A stretch of DNA of 64,000 bases from Paraburkholderia caffeinitolerans. Lineage in GTDB: Bacteria; Pseudomonadota; Gammaproteobacteria; Burkholderiales; Burkholderiaceae. Made by a program: the position numbers and the translations under genes. This document shows, in pieces, positions 9,010 to 18,287 of this stretch (within the stretch, counting starts at the first letter, position 1; the number at the start of each line of letters is the position of its first letter). The stretch covers positions 246,311 through 310,310 of the forward strand of contig NZ_CADIKL010000003.1 of the NCBI RefSeq assembly GCF_902859945.1. Reading direction: 5' to 3'. A model generated the notes under the pieces. The model saw only the letters and a list, made by a program, of their open reading frames with translations, did not search any database and was not told where the DNA came from.

Positions 9010-9381
9010 TTAGCTGCGCGCGAGCACCAACACGCCGATCAGAATGATGCCGATGCCAATCAGGCGCTGCATGCTCAGCACCTCGCCGAACAGATACCAC
9101 GCTGCGAACGCGTTGACCACGTAGCCGAGCGAGAGCATCGGATAGGCGATCGAGACGTCCACGCGCGAGAGTCCCACGATCCACACGACCACGCTGAACA
9201 CGTAGCAGGTGAGACCGCCGATGATCGGCAGTTGCGTCGCCAGCTTCCAGCCAATGGGCAGGATGTTCGCACGGGTGAATTCGAAGTGTCCAACGGCATT
9301 GACACCGGCTTTCAGCAACAGTTGCGCACAGGCATTCAGGCTGACGCCGGCGAGGATGCAGATGAGGGAAATCGGATTCAT
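9010..9381 (-). CDS. arnE: Small multidrug-resistance-type flippase subunit, ArnE-like
   Basis: Membrane protein of 123 aa with four predicted hydrophobic helices, in the EamA/SMR superfamily. Its place inside the arn locus points to the flipping of undecaprenyl phosphate-Ara4N across the inner membrane. E. coli uses an ArnE/ArnF pair. Only one such gene is present here, so the protein may act as a homodimer or pair with a subunit encoded elsewhere. The ATG is at 9381; no strong ribosome binding site is visible. Assignment to ArnE rather than ArnF is by context only. Confidence 0.8.
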   Translation of the reverse strand: MNPISLICILAGVSLNACAQLLLKAGVNAVGHFEFTRANILPIGWKLATQLPIIGGLTCYVFSVVVWIVGLSRVDVSIAYPMLSLGYVVNAFAAWYLFGEVLSMQRLIGIGIILIGVLVLARS

Positions 9382-9393
9382 CGTGTTGGATGG

Positions 9394-9415
9394 CTAATAG
9401 GGGCCTAATAGGGGC
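9394..9415. repeat. Exact tandem duplication of an 11-bp unit
   Basis: CTAATAGGGGC occurs twice in a row (9394-9404 and 9405-9415), just upstream of the arnE-like gene. The rest of the 261-bp arnT-arnE gap shows no gene. Confidence 0.7.
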
Positions 9416-9642
9416 GCGAAGTGAATCAGGGGCGGGATTGCCGTGGGCGCGCGGCTGGCGGGCCCACCACGGTTGCTCTGGCGGCGCAATGGCGGTGTGC
9501 AGACGCGCTCACTGGGCCGGAGCCGCAGCAGGCGGCCGGTACAGCCGCCATTCGCAGCCGCCACTATCCACGTTTCACGTAGCGCCGGAGCGCAGCATTA
9601 TCGCCTATGCGCGCGGCATGGCCGCCGCAAGCCCGGGAATCG

Positions 9643-11334
9643 TCAGGATTGCGGCTTCTCGACGATCACGCGGCGCGAGTCGCGCGCGACCACCTGCATC
9701 GGGAAACCCTGGGCGGCCAGCTCGTTGTAGCGGTCCGCTGGCAGCAGCGCGAGCGCATAGCGCTCGTCCTTCCAGCGCTGCTCCCATTCCGCGATGGTCG
9801 GCACCCATTTTTGCGGCTCCTCGGAAATGCCGAAGGCCAGTTCGTCGGTGACCTGCACCATCGTCATCGTGTGACGCACGTAGAAGGGCATCGTGTGGTC
9901 GAGCACGCCCACCGAGTAGAACGGCGTGTCGGGCGGCAGTTTCGCGATGGCAGCGCGCACCGCGGGCGCGAGCGGCGCGCCCGAGCTGAGCGTGCCGAAC
10001 ACGTCGTGTCCCGTGCCCGCGATGGTCGCGAGCAGCAGCCACGCGGCGCCGAGCGCCACGGCCGGCGAGCTGGCGCCTGTCTCGGGCGTGCGTTTCGCGC
10101 GGTTCAGGCGCAGCCCGATCATGGTGGCGATGAAGGCGACCGCAGCCGCGGCGAACACCCAGACCTGGAACTCGCGATAGAGCGCGTTGGGGTTGCGCGA
10201 GTCGCCGATGCGCGTGAGCACGAACGAACCGGCCATCAACACAACGGCGAGCAGCGCGTAGCCCGCCAGATGACGGTTCCACTGCTTGCGGGTCATGAGC
10301 GGCAGATACAGACCGATGATGAGCGCGAGCGGCGGCGCGATCGGCAGCGTGTACGAAAGCAGCTTCGAGTGCGATGCACTGAAGAACAGGAAGATGAACA
10401 AGCTCCAGACCAGCATCAGCGTGACGGGGGCGAAGCCGTTGGGCTGGTTCGGCGCGCGCAGCGCGTGGCGCACGCTCTGCACGCTCACCGAGAGCCACGG
10501 CAGGAAGCCCACCAGCATCACGGGCACGAAGTAGTAGAACGGGCCGGGACGGTTCTGCGCGGGCGTGAGATAGCGCTGGAACTGCTGGACGATGAAGAAG
10601 AAGTTGAAGAACTCGGGATTGCGCTGCTGCACCAGCACGAACCACGGCGAGACGATCGCGAAGAACACGATCAGGCCGCTCACGAGGTAGAGGCGCTTCC
10701 AGAGCGCCCAGTCGCGCGCGATCACCGTGTAGAGCACCAGCACGGCGCCCGGCAGGATCAGGCCGATCAGGCCCTTCGAGAGCACCGCGAGCGCCATCGC
10801 CCCCCAGCAGACCCACATCCACAGGCGCGCCGCGCGCGTAGACAGGTTCGGGCGCTGGGCGAGCAGCAGCGCACAGAGCGTGAGCTCCATCCAGAACGAC
10901 AGGGCCATGTCGAGCGTGTCGAAGTGGCCCATCAGGTTCCAGTACGGCGCGCAGGCGAGTACGAGCGCGGCGAAGAAGCCCGTGGCGGCGTTGAAGACGC
11001 GTGCGCCGGTGAAGCCGATCAGCAGCACGCCTGCGAAGCCCGTGAGCGCCGTGTAGAGACGCGCCTGCCATTCACCGATGCCGAACCACGCGAACGTGAG
11101 CGCGTTCATCCAGGTTTGCAGCGGTGGTTTCTCGAAATACTTGTAGCCGTTGTAGCGCGGGGTGATCCAGTCGCCGCTGGCGAACATCTCGCGCGCCATT
11201 TCGGCATAGCGGCCTTCGTCGCTCGGCACCAGATGGCGCCAGCCGAGCGGCACGAACCAGATGATGGCGAGGGCGACGATCAGGAGCAGGATCGTGCTGC
11301 GATTGAGCGGCAGCCGCGAGGGCGTATCGTTCAT
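9643..11334 (-). CDS. arnT: Lipid A/Ko 4-amino-4-deoxy-L-arabinose transferase ArnT
   Basis: GT-C/GT39 membrane glycosyltransferase of 563 aa. It transfers Ara4N from undecaprenyl phosphate to lipopolysaccharide on the periplasmic side, lowering its negative charge and blocking cationic peptides. The first periplasmic loop has the P-S-D-E-G-R-Y-A-E-M motif near residue 37, with the acidic residues needed by this family, followed by F-E-K-P-P-L-Q-T-W near residue 68. About 11-13 hydrophobic helices follow, then a soluble C-terminal domain. It is the first gene of the minus-strand arn run. A PmrA-box-like sequence lies 120 bp upstream. Confidence 0.95.
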   Translation of the reverse strand: MNDTPSRLPLNRSTILLLIVALAIIWFVPLGWRHLVPSDEGRYAEMAREMFASGDWITPRYNGYKYFEKPPLQTWMNALTFAWFGIGEWQARLYTALTGFAGVLLIGFTGARVFNAATGFFAALVLACAPYWNLMGHFDTLDMALSFWMELTLCALLLAQRPNLSTRAARLWMWVCWGAMALAVLSKGLIGLILPGAVLVLYTVIARDWALWKRLYLVSGLIVFFAIVSPWFVLVQQRNPEFFNFFFIVQQFQRYLTPAQNRPGPFYYFVPVMLVGFLPWLSVSVQSVRHALRAPNQPNGFAPVTLMLVWSLFIFLFFSASHSKLLSYTLPIAPPLALIIGLYLPLMTRKQWNRHLAGYALLAVVLMAGSFVLTRIGDSRNPNALYREFQVWVFAAAAVAFIATMIGLRLNRAKRTPETGASSPAVALGAAWLLLATIAGTGHDVFGTLSSGAPLAPAVRAAIAKLPPDTPFYSVGVLDHTMPFYVRHTMTMVQVTDELAFGISEEPQKWVPTIAEWEQRWKDERYALALLPADRYNELAAQGFPMQVVARDSRRVIVEKPQS

Positions 11335-11454
11335 GGGTTCCAGCCTGTTCTTGTTGATGTTGCGGTCGGTCAGGCGGTGCGGCGCCCGTGATATCGCAAC
11401 GGGCGTGCAGCGCCCGCTGCGGCGCGCAAGTGTACTACGGCGCGCCGGGCTTAC

Positions 11455-11471
11455 CTGAAGGCGGGCTTAAG
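11455..11471 (-). promoter_or_regulatory. PmrA-box-like direct repeat upstream of arnT
   Basis: On the minus strand CTTAAG, then 5 bp, then CTTCAG. This is one mismatch from the enterobacterial PmrA pattern YTTAAK-N5-YTTAAK. A weak -10-like TACACT follows about 19 bp downstream. The site lies in the right place for arnT but could be chance. Confidence 0.3.
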
Positions 11472-11508
11472 GCGATGCGAGACGGCTCAGCTTTCGGTCA
11501 GGATTGAA

Positions 11509-11883
11509 TCAGGATTCGATCAGTAGCGCGGCGGCCACGCGCCGGCCTTCGGCCATCAGGATGTTGTAGGTGCGGCAGGCGGCCTTGAAGTCCATGGCCT
11601 CCACGCCAATGCGCTTCGCGGCCAGCGCCGCGGTCAGGCGCGGATGGGGGAAGCGCAGTCGCTCACCGCTGCCGAACACCACGACCTCGGGGTCGAGCGG
11701 CAGTAGCATCTCGAAAAGTTCGGGGCTCAAGGCGTCGAACGCGCTGACCGGCCAGGGTATGACGGGCGTCTCTGGCATCACGATGACGCTGCCGGTGTGG
11801 CGTTCGAGGTTGATTTCGACGTAATCGGCGCCGTAACTGGTGACGGTGTTCAGGGCGCCGCTGGAGTCCTGGTGTAGTTTCAA
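11509..11883 (-). CDS. Mth938-like domain protein (DUF498/NDUFAF3-like)
   Basis: Small protein of 124 aa with a single Mth938-like fold; no enzyme activity is established for the bacterial members, while the mitochondrial relative NDUFAF3 helps assemble complex I. Conserved-looking features are V-I-P-W-P-V in the middle and P-E-V-V-V-F-G-S-G. The start is TTG at 11883 (L-K-L-H-Q-D-S-S-G), with GGAA about 12 bp upstream. An upstream ATG would add about 170 residues that look like random GC-rich frame. A promoter-like TATAAT lies 78 bp upstream at 11967-11962. Function here is not known. Confidence 0.85.
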   Translation of the reverse strand: MKLHQDSSGALNTVTSYGADYVEINLERHTGSVIVMPETPVIPWPVSAFDALSPELFEMLLPLDPEVVVFGSGERLRFPHPRLTAALAAKRIGVEAMDFKAACRTYNILMAEGRRVAAALLIES

Positions 11884-12361
11884 AACTTCGGTTCCGGAAG
11901 GTCTCGGTTCGGGAGGCGCGCGGCTTATTGCGCATTGCGGAAGTCGGCCAAAATCCGCTAAATTATAGCTTTTTAGCGGCTGCGACGACGGGCCTTGCTC
12001 AAAGGGCCCGATGACGTGCTTGAACGTGCGCTTAAAGGCGCACCGAAAGGGTGCAGCCAGCGCCGGCCCCGGCAGCGAGCCTTCCGCGCGCGTCGGGTGC
12101 GTGCCTGATGTGTTCCGGTGTGCCCTGGTAGCATCCGCATCAGCCCATCGGCCCGGGTCATCATCCATCGAAGGGCGAACGCAGTCACAAGCTGCAGGCT
12201 GGCTGCCAGACCGTACAATCCATGCTTCGTGCAATTGTGTGCTGCCTCTGTGCGGCCCGCAGCCCCGCGCGTCGTCTATGCCGATCAACCCCGTCGCAGC
12301 CCGATCCAGATTTTCAGACTGCCCCCGGACACAACAAACGCTTTTGGACCAACCGCCCGCC
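11884..12361. other. Intergenic region with divergent promoters
   Basis: This 478-bp stretch separates the minus-strand Mth938-like gene from the plus-strand aminotransferase. It holds a minus-strand TATAAT (11967-11962) inside an 8-bp inverted repeat CCGCTAAA/TTTAGCGG and a plus-strand -10-like TACAAT at 12214-12219. The open frames here show no recognisable protein. Confidence 0.45.
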
Positions 12362-13600
12362 GTGAAACCGATCCTCAAATCCAACAAGCTGCAGAACGTT
12401 TGCTACGACATCCGGGGGCCGGTGCTCGAGCATGCCAAGCGCCTTGAAGAAGAAGGCCACCGCATTATCAAGCTGAATATTGGCAATCTCGCGCCGTTCG
12501 GCTTCGATGCGCCCGACGAGGTCATTCAGGACATGATCCTGAACCTGCCGGGCTCCTCGGGGTATTCGGACTCGAAGGGCGTATTCGCCGCGCGCAAGGC
12601 GATCATGCATTACGCGCAGCAAAAGGGCGTGAAGGGCGTCGAGCTTGACGACATCTACATCGGCAACGGCGCGTCCGAGCTGATCGTGATGGCGATGCAG
12701 GCGCTCCTGAATGACGAGGACGAAGTGCTGCTGCCGGCGCCCGACTATCCGCTCTGGACGGCGGCGGTGAGCCTGTCGGGCGGCACGCCCGTGCATTACA
12801 TCTGCGACGAATCGAACGCCTGGATGCCGGATCTGGACGACATCCGCGCGAAGATCACGCCTAACACGCGCGCGCTGGTGGTCATCAACCCGAACAACCC
12901 CACGGGCGCGCTGTACTCGGACGAGCTGCTGCGCGGCCTCGTGGCCATCGCGCGCGAGCACGGCCTGATCATCTTCGCCGACGAGGTCTACGACAAGATC
13001 ATTTACGACGGCAAGACCCACACGGCGCTCGGCTCGCTGTCCGAAGACGTCATCACGGTCACGCTGAACAGCCTGTCGAAGAGCTATCGCGCGTGCGGTT
13101 ACCGCGCGGGCTGGATGTTCCTGTCGGGCTTGACGGCCGAGAACCGCCGCCGCTCGAAGGATTACACCGAGGGCCTGGGCATTCTGGCCTCGATGCGCCT
13201 GTGCGCGAACGTGCCGGGCCAGTACGCGATCCAGACGGCGCTGGGCGGCTACCAGAGCATCAACGAGCTGATCCAGCCGGGCGGGCGCCTGTATCGTCAG
13301 CGCGAACTCGCCTACAACATGCTCACGGCCATTCCTGGCGTGACCTGCGTGAAGCCCGAGGCGGCGCTCTACATGTTCCCGCGCCTCGACCCGAAGCTTT
13401 ATCCGATCCAGGACGACCAGCAGTTCATCCTGGACTTGCTGCTCGCTGAGCGCGTCTTGCTGGTGCAGGGCACGGGCTTCAACTGGAAGCAGCCGGACCA
13501 CTTCCGCGTGGTGTTCCTGCCGAACGTCGACGACCTGACCGATTCGATCAACCGCATCGCGCGCTTCCTCGACAACTACCGCCAGAGGCACGGCACCTGA
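12362..13600 (+). CDS. alaC: Alanine-type pyridoxal phosphate aminotransferase (AlaA/AlaC-like)
   Basis: Class I/II fold-type I aminotransferase of 412 aa, probably making alanine from pyruvate and glutamate. The sequence resembles E. coli AlaA: K-L-N-I-G-N-L-A-P-F-G near residue 35 and N-P-N-N-P-T-G near residue 178. The PLP-binding Lys is near residue 240 in S-L-S-K-S-Y-R. The C-terminal R-V-V-F-L-P part binds the substrate carboxylate. Start chosen at GTG 12362, which gives the family's length; a much longer frame reaches back to 12011 but is not conserved. It lies 97 bp before hom on the same strand, a common arrangement in this group. AlaA versus AlaC cannot be decided from sequence alone. 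Confidence 0.9.
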   Translation: MKPILKSNKLQNVCYDIRGPVLEHAKRLEEEGHRIIKLNIGNLAPFGFDAPDEVIQDMILNLPGSSGYSDSKGVFAARKAIMHYAQQKGVKGVELDDIYIGNGASELIVMAMQALLNDEDEVLLPAPDYPLWTAAVSLSGGTPVHYICDESNAWMPDLDDIRAKITPNTRALVVINPNNPTGALYSDELLRGLVAIAREHGLIIFADEVYDKIIYDGKTHTALGSLSEDVITVTLNSLSKSYRACGYRAGWMFLSGLTAENRRRSKDYTEGLGILASMRLCANVPGQYAIQTALGGYQSINELIQPGGRLYRQRELAYNMLTAIPGVTCVKPEAALYMFPRLDPKLYPIQDDQQFILDLLLAERVLLVQGTGFNWKQPDHFRVVFLPNVDDLTDSINRIARFLDNYRQRHGT

Positions 13601-13697
13601 GCCGCGTCCGGCACATACGCCATGCGCGCCGCGCGGCTGATTGTCTGGCGCGGCGCAACCGCTTTTCCTTTTAAACACTTAGACGAACACACGCTGC

Positions 13698-15029
13698 ATG
13701 GAACCGATCAAAGTAGGTCTCTTGGGCTTCGGCACGGTGGGCAGCGGCACCTTCACGGTACTGCGCCGCAACCAGGAAGAAATCAAACGCCGCGCGGGCC
13801 GCGGCATCGAGGTCGCGCGCATTGCCGTGCGCAACCCGGCCAAGGCCACGGCGGCGCTCGGCGCCGAAGCCGGCACGGTCGAATTGACGAGCGACTTCAA
13901 CGCGGTCGTCGATGATCCGTCGATCTCGATCATTGCCGAAATGATCGGTGGCACGAGCGTCGCGAAGGACCTCGTGCTGCGCGCCATCGCCAATGGCAAG
14001 CACGTGGTCACCGCGAACAAGGCGCTGCTGGCGGTCCACGGCACCGAGATCTTCGAAGCGGCGCGTGCCAAGGGCGTGATTGTCGCTTTCGAGGCGGCGG
14101 TCGCGGGCGGCATTCCCATCATCAAGGCGCTGCGTGAAGGCCTCACGGCCAACCGCATCGAGTACATCGCCGGCATCATCAACGGCACCACGAACTACAT
14201 CCTCTCGGAAATGCGCGAGCGCGGCCTCGACTTCGCGACCGCATTGAAGGGCGCCCAGGAGCTGGGCTATGCCGAAGCCGATCCGACCTTCGACATCGAA
14301 GGCGTGGACGCCGCGCACAAGGCCACGATCATGAGCGCGATCGCGTTCGGCGTGCCCGTGCAGTTCGACAAGGCTTACGTGGAAGGCATCAGCAAGCTCG
14401 ACGCCATCGACATCAAGTACGCGGAAGAACTCGGCTATCGCATCAAGCTGCTCGGCATCGCGCGCCGCACGGAGAAGGGCATCGAGCTGCGCACGCACCC
14501 GACGCTGATCCCGGCCAAGCGCCTGCTTGCGAACGTGGAAGGCGCGATGAACGCGGTGGTCGTGCACGGCGACGCCGTGGGCACGACGCTCTACTACGGC
14601 AAGGGCGCGGGCTCGGAGCCGACGGCCTCGGCCGTGGTAGCGGATCTCGTCGATGTCACGCGCCTGCACACGGCCGACCCCGAGCACCGCGTGCCGCATC
14701 TGGCGTTCCAGCCGGACAGCCTCTCGAACACGCCGATCCTGCCGATCGAAGAAGTCACGAGCGGCTACTACCTGCGCCTGCGCGTGGCCGACCAGACCGG
14801 CGTGATGGCCGACATCACGCGCATCCTCGCCGACAGCGGTATTTCGATCGACGCGCTGCTGCAAAAGGAATCGGAGCAGGTCGACGCGCAGGGCAAGGCG
14901 GAAACCGACATCATCCTGATCACGCATGAGACGGTCGAGAAGCGCGTCAACGCGGCAATTGCGCAGGTGGAGAAGCTGGCGACCGTGAAGTCGTCGGTGA
15001 CGAAGCTGCGCATGGAAGGACTGAACTGA
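13698..15029 (+). CDS. hom: Homoserine dehydrogenase
   Basis: NAD(P)-dependent enzyme of 443 aa that reduces aspartate semialdehyde to homoserine, the branch point to threonine and methionine. Residues 6-14 form the nucleotide-binding G-L-L-G-F-G-T-V-G. The catalytic domain has A-A-V-A-G-G-I-P-I-I and the E-A-D-P-T-F-D-I-E-G region near residue 195. A C-terminal ACT domain (about 355-435) is typical of feedback control by threonine. The gene is followed after 22 bp by thrC, so the two form an operon. Confidence 0.96.
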   Translation: MEPIKVGLLGFGTVGSGTFTVLRRNQEEIKRRAGRGIEVARIAVRNPAKATAALGAEAGTVELTSDFNAVVDDPSISIIAEMIGGTSVAKDLVLRAIANGKHVVTANKALLAVHGTEIFEAARAKGVIVAFEAAVAGGIPIIKALREGLTANRIEYIAGIINGTTNYILSEMRERGLDFATALKGAQELGYAEADPTFDIEGVDAAHKATIMSAIAFGVPVQFDKAYVEGISKLDAIDIKYAEELGYRIKLLGIARRTEKGIELRTHPTLIPAKRLLANVEGAMNAVVVHGDAVGTTLYYGKGAGSEPTASAVVADLVDVTRLHTADPEHRVPHLAFQPDSLSNTPILPIEEVTSGYYLRLRVADQTGVMADITRILADSGISIDALLQKESEQVDAQGKAETDIILITHETVEKRVNAAIAQVEKLATVKSSVTKLRMEGLN

Positions 15030-15051
15030 AGCGCTGAATAAGGCAAAGGCA

Positions 15052-16503
15052 ATGAATTACGTATCGACGCGCGGCGCGGGTGCCGGCGAGCATCACTCGT
15101 TTTCCGACATCCTGCTGGGCGGCCTCGCGCGCGACGGCGGCCTGTATCTGCCGGCCGAGTATCCGCGCATTAGCCAGCAAGAACTCGCGCGCTGGCGCGG
15201 CCTCTCGTACGCGGACCTCGCGTTCGAGATTCTCTCGAAGTTCAGCGACGACATTCCCGCCGAGGACCTGCGCGACCTGACGCGCCGCACCTATACCGCC
15301 GCCACGTACTGCAACGTGCGCCATGGCGAGGACGCGAGCAAGATCACGCCGCTCACGACGCTCGGCGAGGAAAACGGCGCGCAGCTCTCGCTGCTCGAAC
15401 TCTCGAACGGCCCGACGCTCGCGTTCAAGGACATGGCGATGCAGCTGCTCGGCAATCTGTTCGAGTACGCGCTCGCGAAGGCGGGCCAGCAGCTGAACAT
15501 TCTTGGCGCGACTTCCGGCGACACCGGCAGCGCCGCCGAATATGCGATGCGCGGCAAGAAGGGCGTGCGCGTGTTCATGCTCTCGCCGCACAAGAAGATG
15601 AGCGCGTTCCAGACCGCGCAGATGTTCAGCCTGCAAGACCCGAACATCTTCAATCTCGCGGTGGAAGGTGTGTTCGACGATTGCCAGGACATCGTCAAGG
15701 CGGTCTCGAACGACCACGCGTACAAGGCGCAGCAGAAGATCGGCACGGTCAATTCGATCAACTGGGCGCGTGTCGTGGCCCAGGTCGTCTACTACTTTGC
15801 GGGTTACTTCGCGGCTACGAAGAGCAACGACGAGCGCGTCTCGTTCACGGTTCCTTCGGGCAATTTCGGCAACGTCTGCGCGGGCCATATCGCGCGCATG
15901 ATGGGCCTGCCGATCGAGAAGCTCGTGGTCGCCACCAACGAGAACGACGTGCTCGACGAGTTCTTCCGCACGGGCATCTATCGCGTGCGCGGCTCGGCCG
16001 AGACCTATCACACGACCAGCCCGAGCATGGACATCTCGAAGGCATCGAACTTCGAGCGCTTTGTCTACGACCTGCTTGGCCGCGATCCGTCGCGCGTGAC
16101 GCAGTTGTTCCGCGACGTCGAGGAAAAGGGCGGCTTCGATCTCGCGGCCAGCGGCGACTTCGTGCGTGTGCAGCAATTCGGTTTCGTGTCGGGGCGCAGC
16201 AGCCACGACGACCGCATCGCGACGATCCGCGACGTGTATGCGCGCTATCAGACCATGATCGACACGCACACCGCGGACGGCGTGAAGGTCGCGCGCGAGC
16301 ACCTGCAACCGGGCGTGCCGATGATCGTGCTCGAAACCGCGCAGCCAGTGAAGTTCGGCGAAACGATTCGCGAGGCGCTCGATCGCGAAGCGGAGCGCCC
16401 GGCCGCGTTCGAAGGCCTGGAGGCGCTGCCGCAGCGCTTCGAAGTCATGCCGGCCGATGCCCAGCGCGTGAAGGACTTCATCGCCGCCCACACGGGGCTT
16501 TGA
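15052..16503 (+). CDS. thrC: Threonine synthase
   Basis: PLP enzyme of 483 aa that converts O-phosphohomoserine to threonine, the last step of the pathway after hom. The N terminus (M-N-Y-V-S-T-R-G) is typical of the long bacterial form. The PLP lysine is Lys126 in L-A-F-K-D-M-A-M-Q. The phosphate-binding G-D-T-G-S-A-A-E follows near residue 160. The distance of 22 bp from hom indicates cotranscription. A hairpin at 16528-16551 follows the stop. Confidence 0.96.
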   Translation: MNYVSTRGAGAGEHHSFSDILLGGLARDGGLYLPAEYPRISQQELARWRGLSYADLAFEILSKFSDDIPAEDLRDLTRRTYTAATYCNVRHGEDASKITPLTTLGEENGAQLSLLELSNGPTLAFKDMAMQLLGNLFEYALAKAGQQLNILGATSGDTGSAAEYAMRGKKGVRVFMLSPHKKMSAFQTAQMFSLQDPNIFNLAVEGVFDDCQDIVKAVSNDHAYKAQQKIGTVNSINWARVVAQVVYYFAGYFAATKSNDERVSFTVPSGNFGNVCAGHIARMMGLPIEKLVVATNENDVLDEFFRTGIYRVRGSAETYHTTSPSMDISKASNFERFVYDLLGRDPSRVTQLFRDVEEKGGFDLAASGDFVRVQQFGFVSGRSSHDDRIATIRDVYARYQTMIDTHTADGVKVAREHLQPGVPMIVLETAQPVKFGETIREALDREAERPAAFEGLEALPQRFEVMPADAQRVKDFIAAHTGL

Positions 16504-16527
16504 TGGCCCACTGAGTGGCCGTATGAA

Positions 16528-16551
16528 CCCTGGTCGCGCTCGCGACCAGGG
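16528..16551 (+). terminator. Hairpin downstream of thrC
   Basis: Perfect 11-bp inverted repeat CCCTGGTCGCG/CGCGACCAGGG. There is no T run after it, so termination is likely incomplete or rho-assisted. Confidence 0.5.
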
Positions 16552-16604
16552 CGCTGCAAATTCGTGGCATAAAGCGTAGCGGCGCAACGCCGCGTCCTCG
16601 CCGC

Positions 16605-16610
16605 TACAAT
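16605..16610 (+). promoter_or_regulatory. -10-like element upstream of moeA
   Basis: TACAAT lies 65 bp before the moeA ATG. No good -35 is seen. Confidence 0.3.
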
Positions 16611-16675
16611 ACCGACAGACCACTTCTGTCGAAGGCGCCGCACGCGGCGTCCAGTCAAGCCCAACATCCCCGCCA

Positions 16676-17977
16676 ATGTCCACGCCTCAATCGCCATCCT
16701 CCGCTGCCGCCGCGCCTGCGCCGCGCGCGCCGATGCTTTCGACCGCCGACGCGCTCGCCACTTTGCTGGCCGCCGCCAGGCCCCTGACCGATGCCGCGCA
16801 CGGCAGCGCCACCGAGACACTATCGACCTTCGACGCGCTCAACCGCGTGCTGGCGGCCGAGGTCGTCTCGCCGCTCGACGTGCCGCCGATGCACACGAGC
16901 GCGATGGACGGCTACGCGGTGCGCGTGGCCGATCTCGCGCAGGGCAGCCGCCGTCTGCCGGTTTCGCAGCGCGTGCCCGCCGGGCATGCGCCGCAGCCGC
17001 TGGCGGCGGGCACGGCAGCGCGCATTTTCACGGGCGCGACGGTGCCTCCGGGCGCCGATGCCGTAGTGATGCAGGAGCAGACTGAGGCCGCCGACGGCGA
17101 GGTGACGATCCTGCATGCGCCGAAGGCGGGCGAGTGGATTACGGCTCAGGGCGCCGATATCAAGAACGGCGCCGTGATCCTGCCCGTGGGCACTCGGCTC
17201 ACGCCGGCGGCGCTCGGGCTGGCGGCGTCGGTGGGCTGCGCGACGCTCACGGTTGTGCGTCGCGTGAAAGTGGCGGTGTTCTTCACCGGCGACGAGTTGA
17301 CCATGCCGGGCGAGCCGCTCAAGCCGGGCGCGATTTACAACTCGAACCGCTTCACCCTCACGGGCCTGTTGCGCAATCTCGGCTGCGAGGTCACCGACTA
17401 CGGCATCGTGCCGGACCGGCTCGACGTCACCCGCGCGACGCTGCGCGAGGCCGCCGCGAAGCACGATCTGATCCTGACCTCGGGCGGCGTTTCCGTGGGC
17501 GAGGAAGACCACGTGAGGCCGGCGGTGGAGGCCGAAGGGCACATCAACATGTGGCAGATCGCGATGAAGCCGGGCAAGCCGCTGGCGTTCGGCGCAGTGC
17601 GCCGGCCGCAGGACGCGAATCAGGCTGCCGCCGACGAGGCGTTTTTCATCGGCTTGCCGGGCAATCCGGTGTCGAGCTTCGTGACCTTCCTGCTGTTCGT
17701 GCGGCCGTTCCTGCTGCGCCTGTCCGGCGCGACGCACGTGAGTCCGCGCGCGCTTTCTCTGCGCGCCGATTTCTCGCAGGCCAAGGCCGATCGCCGCAAC
17801 GAGTTCCTGCGCGCGCGCGTGAACCCGGCGGGCGGCCTCGACCTGTTTGCGAATCAGAGCTCGGCGGTGCTCACATCGACGGTATGGGGCGACGGCCTCA
17901 TCGACAATCCGCCGAATCATGCGATCAGCGCGGGCGAAACCGTGCGTTTCATTCCTTTCACCGAACTGCTGTATTGA
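16676..17977 (+). CDS. moeA: Molybdopterin molybdotransferase MoeA
   Basis: Enzyme of 433 aa that inserts molybdate into adenylated molybdopterin in molybdenum cofactor synthesis. Features in order: an Ala/Pro-rich N terminus, H-T-S-A-M-D-G-Y-A near residue 67 (family signature), A-R-I-F-T-G-A-T-V-P-P-G-A-D near residue 115, the MoaB/MogA-like domain with T-S-G-G-V-S-V-G-E-E-D near residue 265, and G-L-P-G-N-P-V-S-S near residue 325. It heads a cluster with moaD (15 bp downstream) and moaE, so the three probably form one transcript for the late cofactor steps. Confidence 0.95.
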   Translation: MSTPQSPSSAAAAPAPRAPMLSTADALATLLAAARPLTDAAHGSATETLSTFDALNRVLAAEVVSPLDVPPMHTSAMDGYAVRVADLAQGSRRLPVSQRVPAGHAPQPLAAGTAARIFTGATVPPGADAVVMQEQTEAADGEVTILHAPKAGEWITAQGADIKNGAVILPVGTRLTPAALGLAASVGCATLTVVRRVKVAVFFTGDELTMPGEPLKPGAIYNSNRFTLTGLLRNLGCEVTDYGIVPDRLDVTRATLREAAAKHDLILTSGGVSVGEEDHVRPAVEAEGHINMWQIAMKPGKPLAFGAVRRPQDANQAAADEAFFIGLPGNPVSSFVTFLLFVRPFLLRLSGATHVSPRALSLRADFSQAKADRRNEFLRARVNPAGGLDLFANQSSAVLTSTVWGDGLIDNPPNHAISAGETVRFIPFTELLY

Positions 17978-17992
17978 GTTGAGCGTTATCCG

Positions 17993-18250
17993 ATGAAGAT
18001 CCAGTTGAAATTTTTTGCGAGCGTGCGCGAGGCGCTGGGCGTGGCCGACGAGACGGTCACGCTGCCCGATGGCATCGTCACGGTGGGCGACGTGCGCGGC
18101 TGGCTGCGTGCGCGCGGCGGCGTGTGGTCGGAAACGCTGGCGGAGGGGCGTGCGCTGCGCATGGCCTGCAACCATGTCATGACCGATCCGGCCACGCGCA
18201 TCACCGATGGCTGCGAAGTGGCGTTTTTCCCGCCGGTCACGGGCGGCTGA
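17993..18250 (+). CDS. moaD: Molybdopterin synthase sulfur carrier subunit MoaD
   Basis: Ubiquitin-like protein of 85 aa that carries sulfur as a C-terminal thiocarboxylate to molybdopterin synthase. The sequence begins K-I-Q-L-K-F-F-A-S-V-R-E and ends in the required Gly-Gly (F-F-P-P-V-T-G-G). Its partner moaE starts 37 bp downstream. Confidence 0.95.
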   Translation: MKIQLKFFASVREALGVADETVTLPDGIVTVGDVRGWLRARGGVWSETLAEGRALRMACNHVMTDPATRITDGCEVAFFPPVTGG

Positions 18251-18287
18251 TTCACAAAGACGACCAAGGGCGACGAGGAGAGCGGCC

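Noticed and set aside
9607..11391. 594-aa plus-strand frame opposite arnT
   Set aside because: Antisense to arnT with its GT39 motifs; no motif in the shadow peptide.
11884..12387. Long upstream extension of the Mth938-like frame
   Set aside because: The extra 168 residues lack any conserved feature, and a promoter-like TATAAT lies within it.
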